This document shows, one piece after another, positions 56,600 to 64,000 of a stretch of 64,000 nucleotides of DNA. The position numbers and the translations under genes are program-made. Where the stretch lies: positions 496,001-560,000 of the forward strand of contig JAJTUP010000022.1 in assembly GCA_021399435.1 (NCBI GenBank), given 5' to 3'. Source of the DNA: Diaporthe sp. PMI_573. Its lineage: Eukaryota; Ascomycota; Sordariomycetes; Diaporthales; Diaporthaceae. Every line of letters starts with the position of its first letter. Position 1 is the stretch's first letter. The notes beneath the pieces are model-generated. The model saw nothing but the letters and a program-made list of their open reading frames with translations, did not search any database and was not told the DNA's origin.

Positions 56600-58699
56600 T
56601 CAACTGGTGTGCACGTCGGCCTTGGCAATGGCCTCGGTGACCTTCTCGATCTCCGGGTCGGCCATCTCCTTCTTCTCTGTCGACTCCACGCTTGGCTTGG
56701 CGGCGGCTGTCCAAGGACTGTATCAGCTTGTCTCCTTTCCGTGTGGGGTTGGGCAAAAAGGTCACTCACGCGTCTCATTCTCCTTGGCCTGGGCGGCAGC
56801 CAGCTTCTTGAGCCTCTTCTTCTCCTTGTCGCGCTCCTTGGCGAGCCTCTTCTCCTCGGCCTTGCGGGCGGCGAGCTCCTTTGCCTTCTTGACCTCCTCG
56901 CCGCCGTACGCGTCGCGCCACTCCTCGACCTTGGCGGCCGGGATCTGTGTGAAGAGCAGCTTGGGCGTGCCGAGCTTGTGGCCCGGCTTGATTGCGTCCG
57001 TCACCCAGGCGTCGGGGATCGAGGCCCGCGGCTCGAGCCCGAGCTGCTCGAAGATGCTGGCCGCCGTCCCCGGCATGTAGGGCGCCACGATGGACGCGAG
57101 CAGGGCGATGTGGTTTAGCGCGAGGCCGATGACGGCCGCGCAGCGGTCTGGCTCCTCGGTCAGGAGGCGGTTGTCGAGCTTGTTGTCCTGCAGGATCTTG
57201 TTGCCGAGCGCCGAGATGGCGAGGACCGCCTGCAGGCCCGCCCGCAGCTTAGTTGCGTCCATGTGGGTGTTGTACTCGTTGAGCAGGGCGTTGACGTCCC
57301 TGACGTGCGCGTCGAGGCCCTCGGATGTGTATTTTGTGTAGTCGGGGACCAAGGAGTCATACTTGGCCTGGCAGAACTTGAGCACGCGCTGGTTGAAGTT
57401 GCCGAGGTTCTTGAGCAGGTCGTTGTTGTTGGCGTCGACAAATTCGGTCCACTTGAACTCGCTGTCTGCCGTCTCCGGGCGCCGGGAGAGCAGGTAGTAC
57501 CTCCACACATTTGGCTCAATTCCGGTGTCCTTTGCGTTGTTGCCGAACACGCCCACTCCCTTGGACTTGCTGAACTTGGACTCCTCGTAGTTCAGGTATT
57601 CGGTCGTGGAAAGCTTGTGAACCTTTGTCCATTTCTCCCTGGTTCCAATCTGGGAACCCGGGAAAACGATGGTGTGGAAAGGGACGTTGTCCTTGCCCAT
57701 GAACTGTATGAGGTCGACGTTGTCCGATTTCCACCACTTCTCCCACAGCTTCCCATCTGCGTTCTTGCCGTCTGTGTAGTTGGCTGTGATGGACACGTAC
57801 CCAATGCATGCGTCGAACCACACGTAGAACACCTTGTTAGCATATGCCTCATCGTCCAGGCCCTTGAGACCCTTGGGAATGGCAGTCCCCCATTTCAGGT
57901 CACGCGTGATGGCACGAGGCAGAAGCCCCTTCTGGATCCACGAGTCGGTAATGTGGATACAGTTGGAGCTCCACGCGCCCTTCTTGCTGGCCTCGAGGAA
58001 CCAGCCCTTGATCTCATCTCCCAGTGCGTCTAGCCGCAGGTACAGGTGCTTTGTCCTCCGCCTCTCCGGGGTCGTGCCGTCGACCTTGCAGCGGGGGTTC
58101 ACGAGCCAGCCTGTACCTTTTGCCGCAGCATCCTCAGAGGCGCCGGCCTCAGACTCGGGCTGGAAGGGATCCAGCAGGTTGCCACACTTATCACACTGGT
58201 CACCCCGCGCCCCGTTGTCGCCGCAGATGGAACACTCTCCCTCGACGAACCGGTCAGCGAGAAAGCTGTTGTGGTTCTCGTGGGAGCAGAAAGGCTGGAA
58301 CTCCTCGCGTTCGAGGATAAAGCCGTTATTCCACAGGTTTCGGAAGATATCCTGGGTAATCTGTGTCTGGTGGTCGGTCGGAGTGCGACCAAAGATGTCA
58401 AATTCGATCTGAAACCAGTCGTAGATCTCCTTGTGAAGGGCGTGGTACTTCTTGCAAAGCTCCTCGGGGCTCACCCCCTCCTCCAGGGCCTTGGTCTCGG
58501 TGGCGGTCCCGTACTCGTCAGAGCCGCAGACAAAAAGGGTCTGGAAGCCTCGGGCCTTGGACCAGCGGGAGAAGACATCTGCGGAGAGAACACTGCCGAT
58601 GACATTTCCGAGGTGGGGCACATTGTTGACATATGGGAGGGCGCTCGTTATGAGAACATTCCTTTTGCCCTCCACGGGCAGGATTGGGTCTGTTGCCAT
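56600..58699 (-). CDS. MES1: Methionyl-tRNA synthetase, cytosolic
   Basis: Class Ia synthetase of 678 residues that charges initiator and elongator tRNA-Met. Exon 1 is 58699-56770 and exon 2 is 56706-56600; the 63-bp intron (GTGAGT to GACAG) joins ENET to PAAKPSVESTEKKE. The HIGH-type signature is PHLGNVIG near the N-terminus and the KMSKS-type signature is KFSKSKG. DEYGTATETKALEEG, the zinc-knuckle region (CSICGDNGARGDQCDKCGN) and the catalytic WFDACIGY and FMGKDNVPFHTI all match MetRS. The C-terminal anticodon domain is followed by a highly charged Lys/Arg/Glu/Ala tail (about residues 600-650) that probably aids tRNA binding. No N-terminal GST-like domain like that of yeast Mes1, and no mitochondrial presequence, so this is the cytosolic enzyme; the mitochondrial one must be elsewhere. 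Confidence 0.96.
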
Positions 58700-59829
58700 G
58701 TTGGAGGCTGTGTATCGTGTGCTGTGTCGTTGCGAGGACGAGCTGTGAGCCTTTTGTCACTTGTCAGTTGTCGGGCGAGGACGAGGAGTGAGAGAGACTG
58801 GGGCCCACCCTTTGTAAAAACGTGGTGGGGCAAGAGCGCTTTGGGGTCTCGAATTCTTCAGGCTTGTACTAGGACAGTCTGGGTCGTTCAATCCCGAGGG
58901 GCTCTTGCTCAAACAAAGTGTAAGATGCAGTGGCGTGTGAGTCAACAGTGGCGTGGATTTCTTGAAACATTCAGTGAGCTGTGCCACTGTTGGAGGGGTC
59001 CGACAGGGCGAGCTGGGGCTGACAGGCGGGAAGCACCTTGTACGATAACGATAGCGAGGTACTCAACGGATGTACAGTGCCCCGCGGCCACCAAGTCACG
59101 GCCGCCGGTTCGCGTCACCGCTTATCGCTATCAAGATCCTCACCCTCACTTGTACTTTATATCTGCTGCAGATCACAACACGTTGGGCTCTGAAAGTGCA
59201 GCCCAATATATTGGGTGTTGATGGATCGTAGACATGCTTCCAGCTGTAGGCTATTGGTCTGCGATCAATATTTGTCTGTGTCTTCGCAGGGACACAAAAG
59301 CACCGAGAGAATGAGTCAATTGTATAGCGGAACATCTTTCAGGGACGTCAGAGAAGTCCCATTCAGCGTGATGAGCCCGTCTCGGTCGGCTTCGGCGGCG
59401 TTTGATGGCATTCACAAACTGCATCTCCTGGATACTTTGGTGCGGAGCATGATGGCGATTCTCATTCTGAAAATATGGTCCACCTTGAGGGAAAGCAATG
59501 GCACGCAACACAGAACAGAATACAAGGCCAAAATACACAGAACAGAATCGCCGGTCACATCGATGGTCGCATTATTCGGCATGCAAAGCTCAGTAATTGG
59601 AATCTGCTGTGACCCAGAAAAAGACACGCTACTATTCGATACATGCGGCTCTGCACGACCCACGGGCCGTTCGCTACTGCGCAAACATGCCAGTATCCCA
59701 GCCTCCTCCTCCTCCCCTCAACCGTCCTTCGGTTCGGGGGGCCAGCGGGGGATGTCTGGGCGACGAGCCGCGGGGGGCTACATCCTTCAGGTGTACCATC
59801 GGAGTCATTTTCTGCCAGACTGACTGCCA
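58700..59829. other. Intergenic
   Basis: Promoter side of the synthetase gene and 3' flank of the eIF4E-like gene, both on the minus strand. No gene seen; reading frames that enter from the synthetase are antisense shadows. Confidence 0.65.
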
Positions 59830-61039
59830 CTATGACGTCTGCGAGGCCGGGGCCGACTCGTCGTTGCCCTGCTGGTGCTGTTGGGCCTGTCGCTGGTTGT
59901 TCTGCTTGTTGCCAGACTTGTGCTGGTTGGCCCTCTCCTTGCGGGACTCCTCGACGGTGATGCGCTGTTGGATGCTCTCCTCGTGCACCTTCCATTCGAT
60001 CTTGGTTTCTGGAGGGAAATTCAGGACCCGCTTGAAGGTTTCCCTGTTGGCAACGTTAGATTTTCGCCCCATCGGACGCGTGCAGTGCGGTGGCCTGTTA
60101 CTCACCTGATTTTGAGCACCTTGCCCCCACTGGTGGCAGTCCAGATGCTGAGGATGTCCTCGCCGTTTCTGACGCTCATCACGGCACCGCAGACTTCCTC
60201 GCCAGCATCACCAAACTGCTCACCAATGAGTGCAAGCATTAGGTCCTCCCAGTACCGGTCCGCGACCCCCTTCTTGAGGCGCACGACCCACTTGCCGCCC
60301 TTCCTGTTCTCGTCGTCCTCCCAGATGGGCCGGACGCCCTTCTTGAACAGGTGGTAGTCGGACACAACCGGCAGGGTCGACGGCCGCTTCAGATGCCTAT
60401 ACACGGTCCAGAACTCCTCGGCGCTACTCACCGTCGCTATGCCGTGGACGGTGTCCTCGTATGGGATGTAACCGACATTCTTTGGGATGGAAGGGCGGTA
60501 CCAGAACGCCCAGCTGTTGCGTAGCGGGTGGACCCCGCGCTGGTCGCTGTCCTTTCTCTCCCTTGTGGCGGCGCCTTGTGTGGTCGCGGCTGATTTCGCA
60601 GCCCCGCTCAAGCCGGCCTTGGTCGCGCTGGCCCCGTTTGCGCCCTCCCTCGCGGGCTTCTCGGCCGTCGGGGTCTTAGAGGCTAGGTCGAAGGGGTTCC
60701 CGGTGGACTTGGGCGTCTTAGCCCCGAAGTTCGAGAAGGCGCCGGTGCCGAGGGCGAAGGCGTTGGATGCGCCACCCGGTGAGGCGAGTCCGCTGCCTGG
60801 GGTCTTGACGTCGTTGAGAGGGTTCCTCGTCCCGTGCGACGAGCTGTCACCGCCGAATCGCTTGGAGATGGAGGAATTCCGACCAATGGAGCCGGTGTCG
60901 TGGAGGGCCGAACCTGGTGTCGAGAGGGAGAGCTTGTTGGTGCTGTGGAGTGCGAAAGTCAGCGGCTGCGATCCGGATTGTGCGGAGGCTGGGCATGGGA
61001 ATGGACATACTTGGTCCGGCGAGTCCATAGGTTATCCAT
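59830..61039 (-). CDS. eIF4E-family cap-binding protein (eIF4E2/4EHP-like)
   Basis: mRNA cap-binding protein of 359 residues. Three exons: 61039-61011 (29 bp), 60942-60106 and 60043-59830; introns are 68 and 62 bp. The start MDNLWTRRTNTNKLSLSTPG is followed by a long disordered Ser/Gly/Ala-rich region, then the eIF4E fold from about residue 160: HPLRNSWAFWYRPS, EEFWTVYRHLKRPS, DYHLFKKGVRPIWEDDEN, GGKWVVRLKKG, YWEDLMLALIGEQF, CGAVMSVRNGEDILSIWTA, and RETFKRVLNFPP. The Trp pattern and the preserved W in GVRPIWEDDEN support cap stacking. The long N-terminal extension and the overall form fit the class II (4EHP, often repressive) branch and not canonical eIF4E of about 210-250 residues. A Gln/Asn/Lys-rich C-terminal tail follows the fold. 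Class assignment is inference. Confidence 0.88.
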
Positions 61040-62254
61040 GAAGACTTGTGAAACGAACGGCGAGGCAAGCTGCCCTTTGGGATTTGTTCTGGGAGAGAAT
61101 TCCGCGACCCTCCTCACAGACGTATTCCAGGCTCCGAGGGCTACAATGTACCCAAAAGTAGTCTCGCTGATGATCAATCAATTGAACAGACTCCTATCAG
61201 GTTGCGTAACGGGATTGTGGCCGAGCTGCTCCGGGTGTGCTTCCTTTGTTCGTTGTGTGTTTGCAGTAGTTTTTGCGGTGGTAGAGGTGGCCAAAATGGA
61301 AGTTCAGATGGCGCGTTGGGGGGTTACTTCGATAACGAAATGCAATTTAGCCTATTATGCTGTTGTTCGAGAAGGCCACTGATCGGTGAAGAAGATGCGG
61401 ATGTTGACGTGTAACGCGGGTTGTAAGTTGTAGGGCAGATTGTGTGTTGGTCTGGTGTGTCCAAAGTGGCGGATGGGATGCACCAAGATGCAGATGACGG
61501 AGGAGAGTCAAGGTACAGAGCTTGATCGAGACAGGGGAGGATCGATGTTTGGGATGCCTTGAGGTCGGATTTTGGCTGGAGGGGAGAAATGCCTGGCTGC
61601 AGCTGGGGAGACGATCGATCTGAAGGTGGGATGGGGATTGCAGGCGGTGTCACAAGGGTATAATGATCTGGTACGCAATGGTCTGGTGGGTTGGGATGGA
61701 ATGCGGAACTTGGGAAAATGTGAAGCGTCGACAGAAAAAGTCTCTTCCAATGAGCACTGGGATGGTGAGGCGACGCCTTGGGCCGCCCCAGGGAGCTCCA
61801 CCGTTGCACCTACACTAATGGATCGACAGCCGCCAGCAGCCAGGCCAGCAGCAAGCAGCCAGCATGCAGTGTGGGGTATGTATCTACCTGCGCGCTGACA
61901 CGGATGGGCGGCCCTTCTGCAGTCACCACACCACACCAGACGCATGCATCACCAGTCAGCCTCTAAATACTGGATGACAGCTGCACAATTGTGCAGATGA
62001 TCTTTACGAACGCAGACGGGTCGGTTTACAAAATGCCCAAGTGTATATAGTTTAGGCACATCATGTCTTTGCGCTTCCTTTTATCGTCGGTAATTGGGGA
62101 ACTCGGTATGGAGGGAGCAGTGGTCCACAGGTTTGCCATTATTCCCGGTGCTCATAGCCGGTCCATGCTGTCCCTACTCAGTCCTCGGCCGTGGCCGCAG
62201 CAGCTGAGCAGTGTATTTCTTGCACAACTCACTCCAACACAACAAACTCCTCCT
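61040..62254. other. Intergenic
   Basis: Between the start of the eIF4E-like gene and the stop of the Sad1 gene, both minus strand. Contains the promoter and 5' UTR of the former. No gene recognised. Confidence 0.65.
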
Positions 62255-63913
62255 TCATGCCTTCCCCTTGGCCTTCCCTTGGCCAGCCTCTCTCCTCCTC
62301 TCCCAGATCTGCAGGTAGCTCTCCCCCATGCACAGCAGCTCCTTCTGGATCTTGTCCACGAACAGGTCCTGGCAGACAACCCACTCGCCCCTCGCCTTGT
62401 CCAGCAGCTGCACCTTCCACGTCTTGCGCTCCTCGCCCGTGTCCGCCACGTCCTCGCGCAGCCGCACCGCCTCGTGCACCACGTTGGCCACCAGGTCGTA
62501 GTAGATCGGCCCGCCTCCAGGGTGCGCCGTCGGGTCCGGCTCCACGTACGGGCTCACGTCCAGGTCGCGCGAGTCGAACGTCACGATGGTCGGGTTGCGC
62601 TCGCTGACGAACTTGTTCTGGCTGAAGCGCTTGACGTGCATGACCAGGTACGGCGGCAGCGGGTGCATCAGCCTGTAGCGCCGCCGGTGCGCCAGGTGCT
62701 CTTGTGCCGAGTGGCCGTCGTATTTGGAGAGGATGGTTGTGAGCGGCACCTGGGGGATGATGTTGCGCTCCTGTTCGTCTTGGAACAGCGGCGCGGGTGG
62801 CAGGTCCAGCGTGAGGAGGAGGAACCGGCTGACGTCCACCTTCACTTCTGCGGCCTCCTCGAACCGTAGGCGGTCGCCCACGTCCGCCTTTGCGGTGATG
62901 GCTTGTGACTCGACTTTGAGCTTCCCCTGGAACACTCGCTGCACCATACTGCTTCCCGGCTTGGTCTTGCTTCCTCCCAGGCCGAGGTGGAGGTTGTTCA
63001 GAAACCAGCTCAGGAACTCGACAGGGTCGCTCTGCACGGTCAGGGTGTACCGCTTGTTCGACCGCAACGAGATCTCCTGCAGCAGTTCGTGTGGCGACAC
63101 GTGCGACTTGAACGCGCGCGGGTTCCAGATCTTCCTGAACAAGATGCTCGTCCTCTTCACCAGCTCCGACCGGGAGCTCCCAAAGTCCTCCAGCAGGAAA
63201 TAATTACGCAGCGGCGGGACGTGTGATAGTGCCTGCACCACGACATTCAGGTAGTCGTTCTCCTTTATGTTGTTCATCCCCACGTAGCCCGGCGTGTAGT
63301 CCTTGCCCAAGATCGTGAGGCTGGTGCGCGGCCGTCGATCTATCTCCATAACCTCTTGTTTCGTGTACCTTGGGTCCGACACATACTTGATATCGTCCAG
63401 GCTCTTGCTCGTGACCTCGTATCCCTCCGGTAAAACGTATACTTTCTGAGTCGCCATGTTGATGTAGACATGGTGGTTTTCGTCCAACGAGTGGATGTAG
63501 GCGTGCGATTTGGGGCCCCGTCCTTGGAAGTACTTGCCGCATACCAGACATGCATACACGTTGATATTGGAGAGCGACACCGAGCAGAGCTTCTCGAAAT
63601 CGAAATCTAGCACGTTCCGGTCGATCGTGTCGAGGTACAGGTCGTCGTAGCCCGCTGTGGGCGCCGACTGTCTGATCGGCGCTTTCTCTTCTGGCACGTC
63701 GTCTTCCGAGTCGGAGCCTGAGTCTTCGTCGTGCCCGTTTGCGGTGCCATTCTGCCTTGGCGTTGTCTCACCACCTGGTTTGCGCTGCTCCAGGTCGCTG
63801 TCTTCGTGCACACTGGGGCTCTCACTCGGGTCGCCAATCCGCGATCTTTTCGATGCAGGCGAGTCTGCGTTGAAGGTTTCTTCGAGCGCTTCCGATGCGA
63901 ATCGCTTCGACAT
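62255..63913 (-). CDS. SAD1: U4/U6.U5 tri-snRNP protein Sad1/USP39, inactive ubiquitin protease fold
   Basis: Splicing factor of 552 residues in one exon; in yeast and humans it stabilises the tri-snRNP and is needed for spliceosome activation. After an acidic, disordered N-terminus (about 95 residues) comes a UBP-type zinc finger (NVYACLVCGKYFQGRGPKSH, followed by HSLDENHHVYIN). The USP-like domain starts at YTPGYVGMNNIKENDYLNVV, where an active protease would have GLxNxGNTCYMN; the catalytic Cys is replaced, so no peptidase activity is expected, as known for the family. Later landmarks are DPVEFLSWFLNNLH, LPPYLVMHVKRFSQNKF and YYDLVANVVHE, the last lacking the active-site His pattern. An extended C-terminal Lys/Gly/Ala tail is unremarkable. 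The start at 63913 gives the expected family length. Confidence 0.96.
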   Translation of the reverse strand: MSKRFASEALEETFNADSPASKRSRIGDPSESPSVHEDSDLEQRKPGGETTPRQNGTANGHDEDSGSDSEDDVPEEKAPIRQSAPTAGYDDLYLDTIDRNVLDFDFEKLCSVSLSNINVYACLVCGKYFQGRGPKSHAYIHSLDENHHVYINMATQKVYVLPEGYEVTSKSLDDIKYVSDPRYTKQEVMEIDRRPRTSLTILGKDYTPGYVGMNNIKENDYLNVVVQALSHVPPLRNYFLLEDFGSSRSELVKRTSILFRKIWNPRAFKSHVSPHELLQEISLRSNKRYTLTVQSDPVEFLSWFLNNLHLGLGGSKTKPGSSMVQRVFQGKLKVESQAITAKADVGDRLRFEEAAEVKVDVSRFLLLTLDLPPAPLFQDEQERNIIPQVPLTTILSKYDGHSAQEHLAHRRRYRLMHPLPPYLVMHVKRFSQNKFVSERNPTIVTFDSRDLDVSPYVEPDPTAHPGGGPIYYDLVANVVHEAVRLREDVADTGEERKTWKVQLLDKARGEWVVCQDLFVDKIQKELLCMGESYLQIWERRREAGQGKAKGKA

Positions 63914-64000
63914 GGTGATGTGTTAGTTGAGACGCGTGGGGCCTTGCGGAGGGGGAGGAGGTGAAGAGGAGTAGGAACGTCCCCAGGGCGGTGCAGCAGG

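Noticed and set aside
58046..59221. 391-codon plus-strand frame over the 5' part of the methionyl-tRNA synthetase
   Set aside because: Antisense of a conserved gene in its first half and arbitrary sequence beyond; no domain.
62063..62869. 268-codon plus-strand frame over the Sad1 3' end
   Set aside because: Antisense shadow of Sad1; composition follows from complementary codons.
1..64000. CRISPR arrays, rRNA, intact retrotransposon or DNA-transposon genes
   Set aside because: Looked for regular spacer-repeat patterns, rRNA-like sequence, and reverse transcriptase, integrase or transposase motifs; none seen.

Overview
This window is nuclear DNA of a filamentous ascomycete, most likely a Sordariomycete. 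The genes have short GT-AG introns (mostly 57-113 bp, with CTAAC/CTGAC-like branch sites), GC-rich third codon positions and typical fungal families: Zn2Cys6 regulators, MFS transporters, a GT15 mannosyltransferase and a P450. I find 14 intact protein-coding genes and one decayed gene. Exon structures were built by hand from reading frames and splice signals, and every intact model closes in frame. I recognise no tRNA, rRNA, CRISPR array or intact transposon.

Layout. 1-2.3 kb: no gene. 2.3-5.0 kb (-): a Zn2Cys6 regulator. 5.0-16.5 kb: gene desert holding an inverted repeat of about 100 bp. 16.5-20.6 kb: a thiol peroxidase (-) divergent from a TDA3-like FAD oxidoreductase (+). 21.5-26.7 kb: a DapA-family aldolase (-) divergent from a Gfo/Idh/MocA oxidoreductase (+), possibly a sugar-acid catabolic pair. 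27.4-31.3 kb: a decayed MFS transporter in AT-rich DNA. 31.6-33.5 kb (+): a 14-helix MFS transporter of vacuolar VBA/Fnx1 type. 33.5-44.0 kb: a second gene desert. 44.0-45.7 kb (+): a regulator with its Zn cluster near the C-terminal third.

47-64 kb is a compact housekeeping block: MORG1-like WD40 protein (+), single-exon cytochrome P450 (-), GT15 mannosyltransferase (-), gamma-tubulin complex GCP5-type subunit (+), cytosolic methionyl-tRNA synthetase (-), eIF4E2/4EHP-like cap-binding protein (-) and the tri-snRNP factor Sad1/USP39 (-). These serve unrelated processes (MAPK scaffolding, protein mannosylation, microtubule nucleation, translation, splicing), so their adjacency is ordinary synteny. 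No biosynthetic backbone enzyme lies near the P450, so I do not call a secondary-metabolite cluster.

The least explained signals are non-coding. A degenerate 15-bp tandem repeat (core TCCTATGGGATA) occurs at three intergenic sites at 30.8, 50.6 and 56.3 kb. A 10-bp palindrome, TACCTAGGTA, occurs four times, three of them around the decayed transporter. An inverted pair of about 100-bp repeats flanks 1.4 kb in the first desert; its copies differ mainly by indels that keep one reading frame. I did not find a clearly new biological system; these are leads.
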